In this document: in pieces, positions 1 to 7,126 of the stretch | Layout: every line of letters starts with the position of its first letter | Numbering within the stretch: position 1 is the first letter of the stretch | NCBI GenBank assembly: GCA_009602725.1 | Contig: WELB01000017.1 | Location: 375,525 to 386,167 of the forward strand | Reading direction: 5' to 3' | DNA length: 10,643 nt | Source of the DNA: Spirogloea muscicola | Taxonomy: Eukaryota > Streptophyta > Zygnematophyceae > Spirogloeales > Spirogloeaceae | Notes under the pieces: generated by a model | Seen by the model: only the letters and a program-made list of their open reading frames with translations | What the model was told of the DNA's origin: nothing | The model's database searches: none | Program-made: the position numbers and the translations under genes

Positions 1-218
1 TGCAACAGGCGGACGCAGATAGCAATGAGGTGTACGCGCAGATGACTCTGCAGCCAGAGGATGAGAGCAGGCTAAGCAAACACGACAAGGAGGGGGAGGC
101 ACCTCCGGCCAGAAAGGCCCCTATCAGCTTCTGCAAGATGCTGACCAACAGCGACACCAGCACTCATGGTGGTTTCTCGGTGCCGAGGAAAGCTGCGGAG
201 ACCTGCCTTCCTCCACTG
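1..218 (+). CDS. ARF: ARF exon 1 in window: dimerisation arm and start of B3 domain
   Basis: The exon is open from the window edge in the frame of base 3 and reads [18 protein letters not shown], the standard ARF segment before the B3 domain. A basic/acidic linker follows, then [20 protein letters not shown] and [12 protein letters not shown] is the DNA-contacting start of B3. The exon stops at CTG|GTACCC in phase 0. That is where ARF homology breaks off, and it resumes at 653. The exon probably began upstream of base 1. Confidence 0.95.
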
Positions 219-3200
219 GTACCCACAATCCCACCCCGAGTCAATGATGGTTGTGGACCCTCTCAAGTGTTACGAGCCAGACTTGTTTGTTCAGTCCAGC
301 CACGTCCCAGCCAATTGTGACTGGCTCGCTGCCCTCCATCGTACCATCCCAGACGTTACATGTCGCATGCGTGTGCTCATTTAGAGGATATACACCTGAA
401 TTGGCATCTGCTTGTCACACCTGGGAAGCAGTTGACCCAGTCATAGAGGTCACCGTACTTGCAACTTCGTACTTGTAAGTCCTTTGCTGGCTGGCCTTCC
501 TTCTGACAAGCTGTTCCAGGGGACAGGCGGCTGGCATGCTCAATAGTACAGCTACGCTGCCAGCCCGCGAGCCTGTCCTGCACTCCCCCTTCTTCTGACA
601 CAGCATGCAGAATGATTCCATCTGATAGACAAAGTGTGGTCAAATTGAGCAGGACCTCACTGAAGAACCTCCTGCACAGACTCTCGTCGCCAAAGACCTC
701 CAGGGCAACAGATGGACCTTCCGGCACATATATCGAGGTACTTGATACAACTCAAAGTTGACCATGACCGTGGCACTGAGGAAGACAGAGAGCGACCCAG
801 GCAAGCAGCTAAGTTTAGCAGCTTATATGTAGACCGTATCTACGCAACGAGTAGGATGCACTGGAGGGAGGTGCTTGCTTGAGCAACATATACTACACTG
901 CAGCCGTGGTGCGACGGAATCCACACATTCTACCATGGAGCTTGGACTTGCACCTAGAAGGTAGTGACCAGAGCTTTCCAGTTCGTCCTATGACTTAACA
1001 GGATGTCCGAAGCGGCATCTGCTAACAACGGGATGGAGTTTATTCGTCAACTCCAAGCGGTTGGTGACTGGGGACTCTGTTCTCTTCGTCAGGTTTGCTG
1101 CATGCCCCTGATCACGCCCTTCACATCACACACCTCTTGGCTCGTGATTACTGGTGGGCTGAATACATGCAAAGCAGGACTCCGAAGTTGGCTCGAGTTA
1201 CTCACTGCGCGGGTTGATGTCTTCACCTCCTTTGGCGTGTGTGGTTCCTTAGTGAAGCTCGTAGTGGACGAAGGGGGGGGGGCGGCAGGGGGTGGGTGTC
1301 AGGAAGGGGATGGCCTCAGGCAGGGAGGCAGGGGGCAGAGGAAGGGGCCTTGCTAAGTGGAGATGCATGCGTCTAACTGTGCGTCGACTATGTCTTGCTT
1401 CCTTGCACTAGCCTCCAGACAGACGTGTTTGTGCAAAGTATACACACGTGCATAAGGGTCGTCACATGCACTATAGCGGGACTTAGCGTCTCTGGTCAAG
1501 GGCTCCAGTCCACTTCGATACGCTTGACTGCATGCAAGTGCACATGGTGCTCTATCTTGGGGAGCACGATGTCCACTCCAGGGCCTGCAGCTGCAAAGTT
1601 CCTGATAGAGGTCGTAGCTGCAGCCAGCAACAGTTTGGAGACAGGATCAGCTGCAGAACTCCGAGGCTTGCATGGAGCCAATTGCCCAAATCAGCAGCAA
1701 TAATGCAAGAGCTTGCTGCAGCATTGGTCAGAGAATTCTGAGCTCTCAATTTGTGCTGTCCTGTGTGCTCAGGGGGCAGGATAACGAGCTCAGGCTCGGC
1801 ATCAAAAGGACTGCCAGGCAGCACGGCAGTCGGCCACCAGACCTGCTGACTCGTGAATCCGCAAACCTCGGTGTCATTGCCACAGCCTCACAGGCTGCTA
1901 TCTCTCGTTCGACCTTCAATGTGCTCTATAATCCGAGGTGACGCCTGAACCATGTCAGAGATTTGAAGGAATGCATGGCAGTCGTTTGCATGTCCACATG
2001 GTGGTCTCGTATGCATCCATGGACTGTCAGTGCTCGCTCTGGACACCTGTCATTTCAAGCACCCCCACAAATAGTGTGCATGCGCTGCAACTTGTTATTG
2101 GTTTAGAAAGTGGTATCTTATATTGCTCTGTGAGGTTGAGTCTTGGGGTTGTGAGGCAGCGGCTAAATGCTCCGAGATCGGGTCTACATCACACAATCCA
2201 GCCTTATCTTGTTGCCTCCACTGAGTACGAATGTACGGCGTTGGAGGACACACATCTGTTTGTGCATGGACCGCCAGATGACAATCAGGTCAAGCATTTT
2301 GAATGCTTTTGGCTCTGACTGTGCTGTTGCAGGGCTAGTCCTGCTCAATTTGTGGTGCCATATCACAAATTCGCAAAAGCAATCCATTCGTCCCAGTACT
2401 CTGTGGGATTGCGCGTCAGGATGGCTTTTGAGACCGAGGAGGGCTTGAGCAGAAAGTAAGAATCTTACGTTTAATTATAGACTTGCACTGTGGCAGCGAG
2501 GCACGCTGCTACAGTGCTAATAGGCTTAAATTGCCCAGCTTTTAGTGATACATGTGCTGGAGCACTACCCATGTAAGCCTCTGGCAGCCTCCACAAGTGC
2601 AAAGGTCTTGCCTAGCACAAAAGCCAGCTACAACGACACACATGCGTATTTGCGTGGTCTTGTGAGATGCAGACCTGGTTTCGCAAACTTACATGCAGCA
2701 AGTGCTTTCACTACCCAGGTATCAAGGTGTGATTGTGGGCTTGGGCGAGGTAGACGCCAGCAATTGGCCAAGGTCGTACTGGAGGTCCTTGACAGTTGGG
2801 TGGGACGAGCCCCAAGCAGGAGAAAGGCCAGGGAGGGTCTCCCCCTGGGAAGTCGAAGCTGTGGTCCCCCCCATCTCAGCCGTACTACCTAGGCGCAGCA
2901 GGAGCACGTCGCAGCTAGGTACATGCATGCTACTATTTGGCGTCATGCAAGTAGACTGTGAGGAGGACCACAAAATGAATGGCACACTGCTTCTAACAAT
3001 GCATGTGCTTGGAAAATAGAATAAAATTGGAAGCTGACTACATGACATGCTGACAATGCGGCTTCATGAAGGTGCCTGTCAGCATGACCTACACTGAGAA
3101 GCAGTTGATGAGCGATATATTCAGACACATGGTACTGGCTGTTTTGGCTGAAGGGAGGAGTCAAGGAAGTCAGGAAACCAGCCCCATGCTGGATGAAAGC

Positions 3201-6200
3201 AGTCCTGCCATGCAGGACCGGAAACGACCTCCAGAACAGGACCTACTGCAGCGGGATAGCAAGTTGCGGGTGGTGAGTGTTGACCCCATTGAGTGAATCA
3301 TATGTCGCAACACCTTGTGAGGAGATGGGGCTGCAGTCTTGAATGTTGGAGCTCTTTCAGGTGGTAATGATGGTGCTCTCTGACTAGAATCAGCCCTACA
3401 TGAATCTGCATGCATGATTGAGTGGTGGCATGGCACGGCATGCACTGCAGGTGGAGTTCACCAACTCCAGTTTCTCTGTACAAGGTACATACTGGAGATC
3501 TCTCAGACACATTCTGCCTCTCTTATGAGCATGTGTTACTTGTGTAGAGCACCTTGAGTAGCGCCAAAGTGGTATGTCAAACATGCTTGGCCTAAGCAAT
3601 GATGGACCAAGATGACTAGTGACTTTTATCAAAGTAGCCACATAATCAGGGCCTGATGCATGCCTTCCTAAGCTAGCAAGCTAAGAGCACCAAGGAATTA
3701 TAGGCTTCAGATTATACATGCAGGCAGTACTGATGCAGAGCATCTGACACCCTTGTGGGTGTGCTTCCAGCTTTAGGAGTTCAACCTCTTGAGCCGCTGC
3801 ATCAAGTGCAGGCACAACTCCCAGACCTTCAGCTTCGGCCTCCTTTATGCCCGTCTTCTTATGGCACCCTTCAGGGGACCACGCATTGCCGTATATGTAA
3901 CTGAAGCAGTCTAAAATAGAGCAACTCACGCAGGCAGCCGGGGCTGCTAGCGGGAGAACGACCTCCAGGGTCCATGGCTGATGGCTGGTGCATGTTTTCA
4001 AGCATCTTCCAAGCAGCAGCAGTGTGAGACGGATGGATGGATGGACTGCTGACTCCATGCTCCAAAGATCTGTGACTGCAGGCCAACGTACCAGCTCCAC
4101 GATTTCGTAACGAACCTCTCATCCAATATGCAAGTAGGCTGATGCAGGAGCAGAATGACCGCCAGGTGCAATCTCTTGTAAGTCCAAGTTTACGTTACGT
4201 GGCCTTACAATGAGCAATCTGACATTTAATGCCTTACTTGACCATCCATCATCAATTGTATCACCATGAAACCGTATTTCAGTAGCTGCTGCATGTTGCG
4301 CAGATGCTACTGATTTAAGCAACCTGAGATCCATGCAATGCTCAGAGGAGGCAAATATGAGTTACTGTCCTTTTTGTGACTTTGCCACCATAGGGGGCAA
4401 GAAATACACGGCTGGAATGTGCCGCCCTGAACATGGACTTGCGGCTGCCAAGCCTCTCCATGCTGCATGGTGGCTCCCAAGCAGATGTCAGGTGCGGCCC
4501 ATCAGCCCAAAGGTCACCGTCACAGCGATAGACAGCTTGGCCGTCATCTATCACTTGCATGACCCCATTCTCATGTGTGACCTTGGATGGATGATGTGTG
4601 ACCTTGGATCGTACTCACCATGCAAAGCAAGAATGCATGCTGTAACATGAAGTAGAGACTGCAATTGATCAAGATCTTGTCCTCGAAGCCGCGCTGGCAT
4701 ACACAGTAGTCACACTTTCGACCTGCAAGGAACCAACGTTTCACTTCTTTACAGTAGCTGGCATGTAGTGACCTTATTCAGATACTATATAAAGAGGGCT
4801 CGCCTCCCCTATCATCAACAAAGCTCAGATATAATCTAGCCATCGCCAGACCGTCAGAACCGTGATTTCCTTCTTATGATCAGTAGCTGTGCATTGAATT
4901 GCTTCGATGCAACTCAATGCATTTACGATGCGTGTTGCAGCTTGGCTGAGAGCAAAGGCCGAATGGACTTGCGAGATAGCAATCTGAACAGCTCCTCACA
5001 CTCTCAAGTGGAAGGACGTGCGTACCTAACATCCCAATGCACAAAACGAAACATGCGCTGACTTGCTTGTGGCTGCTCCTCTCTTGCATCTGTATAAGTT
5101 GTATGATTAGGAACCTGCACTCCCTGCATGCGTACATTTTATATGTCAATACTAGCCTTCCTTCTCGTTACACAAGAAACTTCATGCTGGACACGCATTC
5201 TCACTCCAGTGATGTATGCATTCATAGAGCTTCCAACACGTGCACTGTGGCTAGCAGAGCTGACACTTCTAGATGGGCGGCGTCTGGCAGGTACAGCAAC
5301 ATGCGGGCTTCAACTTCAACTTCCCCACGCCCAAGGAGTTCTTGAGCCACACCGGAGGCTTGCAAGTGCCGTCTCCTTGCCTGCCAGGCTTCTGGTGAAT
5401 ACGTTGGAGATGCCTCAGGAGAACGCCCCTCTCCTCAGCCTGTCTTCCACTGAGCACCAACCAAAAGCTGATGCGAACAGCCTCGCTAGACATAGTAATC
5501 TGGAAGAAGCCAAACGATGGGCTCTGGAGCTCGCGCTTGGTCCAAGTGCTAGCGTGAGTATGAGCGGCAAGGAGCCTGAGCGGCAGGGCGGCCAGTCGTC
5601 AGCCAGGGCTGCGACGCTGGAGGTTGTCAGCAAGCAAGACACTGAGGATGAGGTCTTACCGGTACCCAGCAACTGGCTGGAGGAGCGCGCCCATTCGGCG
5701 GCAGCAAGGAGCTCCATGTCCATGGTGAAGCTTGAGGACAAGGAAGCCATGAAGCTGCTACTTCAGGAGGCAACAGCTACCTCTGGTCTCCCCTCTGATA
5801 GCCAGAGCATGGCACGGACAACCATGGAGTACGTATTTGGCCATGTTAAGGTGCGCAGCTGTCAGTTTAGCTTCTTGTATCTCTTGTTCTGTTGTAGTCA
5901 GGTGAGTTAGGCACTGATAACGATTTTGTAACGAAGAAGCTAAAGCTCAGGCAGAAGCTGTCAGCGTTGAAGTGCATGAAGCCTAGGACTACGCGAACTT
6001 GCAGCTCATGCCTAACTTGACCGCAGTGGACTTGCCATCTCGCGTCCTAGTTTATTCAAATCATGCGCTTTTGCTCAAGTTTGCTTGTTGACAGACACGC
6101 CTTAGTCATGCTGTCACGTGACATCAAAGTACCTCTTCAATGGAGAGATGGTTTCGCTGCTGCGTCAAACTGTGCAAAGTCCAAGTCGCTCTCTTGGAGC

Positions 6201-6674
6201 TCACACTATTGGTCTCAATGGCAGGTTATCAAACCTGGCTGTCCTGCAAGCATCTTAAATATTGGAAGACTGCGCGGTTACGACGACCTGGTCATGGAGC
6301 TGGTTCATCGTTACCACCTGGACCCAGACCGAAGCAAGCGGTCATGGGTTGTCGCTTACGCTGCTCACAATGGCACATTACAAATTGTTGGCAACGAGCC
6401 TTGGGGGTATGACCTCCGAACTACGCAAAGTCAGTCTAGGCCTTTCACGTGCTTATATCCACATGCAGTGATGAACCTGCTCCTGCACGTGTCACCAGAG
6501 CTTATAGTTTGCCCATCATGTAGCTTGACCATTGAGGCCCATGACTCAAGCACGTGTGATCTTTGCAGTGACTTCTTGTCAAAGGCCCGCGAAATACTTG
6601 TCCTCTCGGAGGCAGACATGGCTGCATTGCAAGAGAGATTCGTATCCACTGCTCCTCCATCTTCCTTCGCCTAG
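1..6674 (+). CDS. ARF: Auxin response factor, 5'-partial, about 13 exons
   Basis: This gene encodes a nuclear transcription factor that binds auxin response elements (TGTCNN) through a B3 domain and self-associates through a PB1 domain. The exons are 1-218, 653-737, 1002-1092, 1773-1937, 2333-2455, 2719-2918, 3154-3272, 4082-4177, 5291-5394, 5439-5850, 6146-6178, 6225-6406 and 6569-6674. The spliced frame is closed, giving 643 residues plus a stop. Landmarks include [23 protein letters not shown] (His about residue 55), [47 protein letters not shown] and, at the end, RGYDDL and VGNEPW. The three B3 residues known from Arabidopsis ARF1 (R181, P184, R186) are all kept in RGCPKRH. The middle region is not alignable by eye. 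The DNA-binding half reads like class A/B and the PB1 like class C. Exons 1-6, 12 and 13 are near certain; exons 7-11 are inferred from phase and splice signals. The start codon and first exon(s) lie before base 1. Confidence 0.94.
219..652 (+). other. ARF intron 1 (434 nt)
   Basis: The intron runs from GTACCC to GAGCAG between two homology-fixed exons. Short open frames on both strands cross it, but none resembles a protein. Nothing else is seen. Confidence 0.9.
653..737 (+). CDS. ARF: ARF exon 2: B3 core
   Basis: This exon begins after TTGAGCAG and reads [18 protein letters not shown] then [10 protein letters not shown], directly continuing exon 1 (compare DxxxxPPxQxLVAxDLHGxxWxFRHIYRG in plant ARFs). 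It ends after the first base of the Gly codon at G|GTACTT (phase 1). The usual DLHG is DLQG here. Confidence 0.95.
1002..1092 (+). CDS. ARF: ARF exon 3: B3 DNA-contact loop
   Basis: The acceptor TTAACAG supplies the last two bases of the Gly codon. The exon then reads [20 protein letters not shown] and VTGDSVLFV, the second DNA-recognition segment of ARF B3 domains. Pro and the second Arg of the usual QPRRH are kept, with Gln to Cys and Arg to Lys changes. The exon ends AG|GTTTGC in phase 2. Confidence 0.95.
1093..1772 (+). other. ARF intron 3 (680 nt) with G-rich tract
   Basis: The intron runs from GTTTGC to TGCTCAG. It carries a strongly G-rich stretch at about 1270-1350, including ten consecutive G at 1273-1282. 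No coding signal is recognised. Confidence 0.88.
1273..1350 (+). repeat. G-rich tract, quadruplex-prone
   Basis: A run of ten G is followed by further runs of three or more G separated by one to several bases, all on the sense strand of the ARF intron. This satisfies the usual G-quadruplex pattern. Any effect on splicing or transcription is inference. Confidence 0.6.
1773..1937 (+). CDS. ARF: ARF exon 4: end of B3 and dimerisation domain
   Basis: This exon follows the acceptor GTGCTCAG. It reads [17 protein letters not shown], a divergent loop, then [12 protein letters not shown] and [10 protein letters not shown]. In Arabidopsis ARF5 a Gly and an Ala of the equivalent HLGxLAxAAHA helix (G279, A282) form the dimer interface, and both are present here. 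It ends CCGAG|GTGACG in phase 2. Confidence 0.95.
1938..2332 (+). other. ARF intron 4 (395 nt)
   Basis: The intron runs from GTGACG to GCTGTTGCAG between securely identified exons. Open frames inside it (for example 1938-2318) have no recognisable product and are chance read-through. Confidence 0.9.
2333..2455 (+). CDS. ARF: ARF exon 5: distal dimerisation domain and ancillary domain
   Basis: After the acceptor CTGTTGCAG the exon reads [17 protein letters not shown], matching the conserved ASPxEFVIPxxKYxKA segment, then [14 protein letters not shown]. The string MAFETE is more like class C ARFs, while ASPAQFVVP is more like A/B. It ends with two bases of a Lys codon at AGAAA|GTAAGA, a canonical donor. 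Confidence 0.94.
2719..2918 (+). CDS. ARF: ARF exon 6: ancillary (Tudor-like) domain end
   Basis: After the acceptor CTACCCAG the exon reads [28 protein letters not shown] and [13 protein letters not shown], the conserved close of the ARF DNA-binding region. A non-conserved basic/Ser tail (PRRSRSTSQ) follows. The exon is taken to end at CTAG|GTACAT (phase 1). The 3' edge is inferred, since homology ends about 20 codons earlier. Confidence 0.92.
3154..3272 (+). CDS. ARF: ARF exon 7 (inferred): start of middle region
   Basis: This is an open stretch in the phase needed after exon 6. It is bounded by GGCTGAAG (acceptor) and GTGGTGAGT (strong donor GTGAGT). It encodes a Ser/Gln-rich piece with a basic patch, [10 protein letters not shown], that could be a nuclear localisation signal. 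No family similarity is seen, as expected for ARF middle regions. The acceptor is the weaker edge. Confidence 0.6.
3273..4081 (+). other. ARF intron 7 (inferred, 809 nt)
   Basis: The interval between inferred exons 7 and 8 holds a GGAT microsatellite near its 3' end (4031-4044) and several TGCATGC words. An antisense open frame of 139 codons (3681-4100) has no recognisable motif. A short extra exon here cannot be excluded. Confidence 0.6.
4031..4044 (+). repeat. GGAT tetranucleotide microsatellite
   Basis: Three GGAT units plus a partial unit stand in tandem about 40 bases before the exon 8 acceptor. Confidence 0.8.
4082..4177 (+). CDS. ARF: ARF exon 8 (inferred): middle region
   Basis: Exactly 32 codons lie between GTGACTGCAG and the canonical donor CTT|GTAAGT, in phase 0 at both ends. 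That fits exons 7 and 9. The peptide contains [17 protein letters not shown] and is Gln-rich at its end. An earlier donor at CAG|GTGCAA (exon end 4165) is a phase-compatible alternative. Confidence 0.65.
4573..4609 (+). repeat. Direct repeat, 16 nt, period 21
   Basis: ATGTGTGACCTTGGAT occurs at 4573-4588 and again at 4594-4609, separated by five bases. Both copies are identical. Confidence 0.9.
4786..4793 (+). promoter_or_regulatory. TATA-box-like element inside ARF intron 8
   Basis: TATATAAA is followed by a pyrimidine-rich patch and a TCATCAAC sequence about 25-30 bases downstream, the spacing of a plant core promoter. The first ATG downstream is at 4876, opening a 61-codon frame. Whether it is used is unknown; AT-rich introns can produce such matches by chance. 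Confidence 0.3.
5291..5394 (+). CDS. ARF: ARF exon 9 (inferred): middle region
   Basis: After the acceptor CGTCTGGCAG the exon reads [17 protein letters not shown] in the second frame. It reaches GGCTTCTG|GTGAAT just before an in-frame TGA that starts at 5396. Splicing to 5439 restores an open frame. The competing first frame is also open here, so frame choice rests on splice signals and composition. Confidence 0.6.
5395..5438 (+). other. ARF intron 9, 44 nt
   Basis: This is a very short intron from GTGAAT to CCTCTCCTCAG. Its removal skips an in-frame TGA (5396-5398) and shifts from the second to the first frame with matching phase 2. It is inferred. Confidence 0.55.
5439..5850 (+). CDS. ARF: ARF exon 10: middle region with LxLxL motif
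   Basis: This 412-nt exon begins after the pyrimidine-rich acceptor CCCCTCTCCTCAG and is open in the first frame to AAG|GTGCGC. It encodes a Ser/Glu/Ala-rich stretch with [10 protein letters not shown] (an LxLxL EAR-like motif followed by Gly) and MVKLEDKE (a psi-K-x-E SUMO acceptor consensus). No folded domain is recognised. It probably forms the disordered middle region whose composition sets activation or repression in ARFs. Confidence 0.75.
5524..5538 (+). other. LxLxL (EAR-like) motif in ARF exon 10
   Basis: The codons read LELAL within [10 protein letters not shown], at about residue 429-433 of the partial protein. LxLxL peptides recruit TOPLESS co-repressors in Aux/IAA proteins and in repressor ARFs. 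Here the motif is followed by Gly, as in Aux/IAA domain I (LxLxLG). Confidence 0.6.
6146..6178 (+). CDS. ARF: ARF exon 11 (tentative): lead-in to PB1
   Basis: This proposed 33-nt exon encodes [11 protein letters not shown] in phase 0. Joined to exon 12 it gives LCKVIK, matching the HCKVF that opens PB1 in class C ARFs such as ARF10 and ARF16. The acceptor (CTTCAATGGAG) and donor (AAA|GTCCAA) are weak. The alternative is that exon 12 simply extends upstream in its own frame, which is open back to a stop upstream of 6063. Confidence 0.35.
6225..6406 (+). CDS. ARF: ARF exon 12: PB1 domain
   Basis: After the acceptor CTCAATGGCAG the exon reads [34 protein letters not shown] and IVGNEPW. This is the type I/II PB1 fold of ARF and Aux/IAA proteins. 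The first-strand Lys (positive face) is present in VIK, and GYDDL matches GYxEL. The acidic OPCA loop is reduced: the usual DxExD is AAHNG and DDPW is NEPW, close to the GNEPF of class C ARFs. It ends after two bases of a Gly codon at GG|GTATGA. Confidence 0.9.
6407..6568 (+). other. ARF intron 12, 162 nt, stopless and in frame
   Basis: This intron is removed in the homology-based model, because GNEPW joins [10 protein letters not shown] exactly as in other PB1 domains. It is a multiple of three long and has no stop. Retention would insert 54 residues carrying CPSC and, at the junction, CDLC. Confidence 0.85.
6569..6674 (+). CDS. ARF: ARF exon 13: PB1 end and C-terminus
   Basis: After the acceptor ATCTTTGCAG the exon reads [17 protein letters not shown], aligning with the EFVxxVRxIxILSxxEV tail of PB1. 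The TAG stop is at 6672-6674 after TAPPSSFA. A possible extra intron (6642-6684) would replace the last 11 residues with 30 Ser/Ala/Gly-rich ones ending at 6777. Confidence 0.88.
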
Positions 6675-6684
6675 ACGATCTCAG
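6642..6684 (+). other. Possible terminal ARF intron, 43 nt (alternative)
   Basis: The stretch has GT at 6642, a long pyrimidine-rich stretch (CTCCTCCATCTTCCTTC) and an acceptor GATCTCAG. Splicing would remove the TAG at 6672 and continue to a TAG at 6775-6777 with a Ser/Ala/Gly-rich tail. This would make a third intron in the 43-46 nt class. Confidence 0.4.
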
Positions 6685-6809
6685 TCCAGTGCAGGAGGCA
6701 CTGGAGAGTCTCTTCAGCCTGGAGCCAGCAGCTCTGCCAACAAAGTGGCAGCCGCTGTCCACCATGAACCTTTATAGCTGCCGCCCTCACAAAGAGCGTA
6801 GGCAGAAAG

Positions 6810-6831
6810 TACAGTGCTTGTACAGTGCTTG
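6810..6831 (+). repeat. Tandem duplication of 11 nt
   Basis: TACAGTGCTTG is repeated head to tail, with both copies identical, downstream of the ARF stop. Confidence 0.9.
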
Positions 6832-7099
6832 CCCCTTGCTGTATAGATCCACAAAAACAGAATGTGTACTTACTACGCCAGGTAGACATCAGGCATGTCT
6901 GCTGCTTATGACAGACTCTAACAATGAGACAGCTCCACTTTACGCATTGGCTGTGAGAGGCCAGCCCAAAGAATTGTACAAATTGCACAAGCCGCAGCGT
7001 GGTTCTGCTCTGAGTATCGAGTGTTGCGAGGAGTCCATTGATGCTTTGATTTCTTGTGGGTATGTGTGGTGAAAGTCCTTGAAAAGGATCTTGTGAAGT

Positions 7100-7121
7100 C
7101 TCTACTTCACCTCTACTTCAA
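7100..7121 (+). repeat. Tandem duplication of 11 nt (one mismatch)
   Basis: CTCTACTTCAC is followed by CTCTACTTCAA. The first copy can also pair with TGAAGT just upstream. Confidence 0.85.
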
Positions 7122-7126
7122 CAGCA

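Larger units (their letters stand above)
4178..5290 (+). other. ARF intron 8 (inferred, 1113 nt)
   Basis: This is the largest intron, from GTAAGT to GTCTGGCAG, phase 0 on both sides. It contains a 16-nt direct repeat (4573-4609), a TATA-like element (4786-4793) and small open frames at 4333-4650 and 4876-5061. None of these resembles a known protein. A small additional ARF exon near 4959-5020 (Ser/Asn-rich) is conceivable. Confidence 0.6.

Noticed and set aside
1638-1643. GAGACA (reverse of TGTCTC) as an auxin response element for autoregulation
   Set aside because: A six-base match inside an intron is expected by chance, and no paired everted or inverted sites were seen.
2602-2611. AAGGTCTTGC resembling the start of a tasiR-ARF target site
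   Set aside because: Only the first ten bases match, the rest diverges, and the site lies in an intron rather than in the mature mRNA.
3016-3023. AATAAA as a poly(A) signal ending a short ARF transcript
   Set aside because: It lies in inferred intron 6. The in-frame stop upstream would truncate the protein after the DNA-binding domain, but nothing else supports a 3' end there.
3810-3891. Possible extra ARF exon in intron 7
   Set aside because: The best reading ends in a phase that does not join the open frame of exon 8, and the acceptor is poor.
3681-4100. Antisense open frame of 139 codons
   Set aside because: It has no recognisable motif, it overlaps the start of ARF exon 8, and its composition looks like read-through of intron DNA.
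4333-4650. Open frame of 105 codons with CPFC and other Cys residues
   Set aside because: A single CxxC without a partner pair, no similarity to a known zinc finger, and a position inside a large intron.
4959-5020. Ser/Asn-rich stretch as an additional ARF exon
   Set aside because: It is protein-like but has weak splice sites, and exons 8 and 9 join in phase without it. It is left as a possibility only.
6689-7072. Open frame of 127 codons after the ARF stop
   Set aside because: It overlaps the alternative ARF C-terminus in another frame, resembles nothing known, and is likely 3' UTR.
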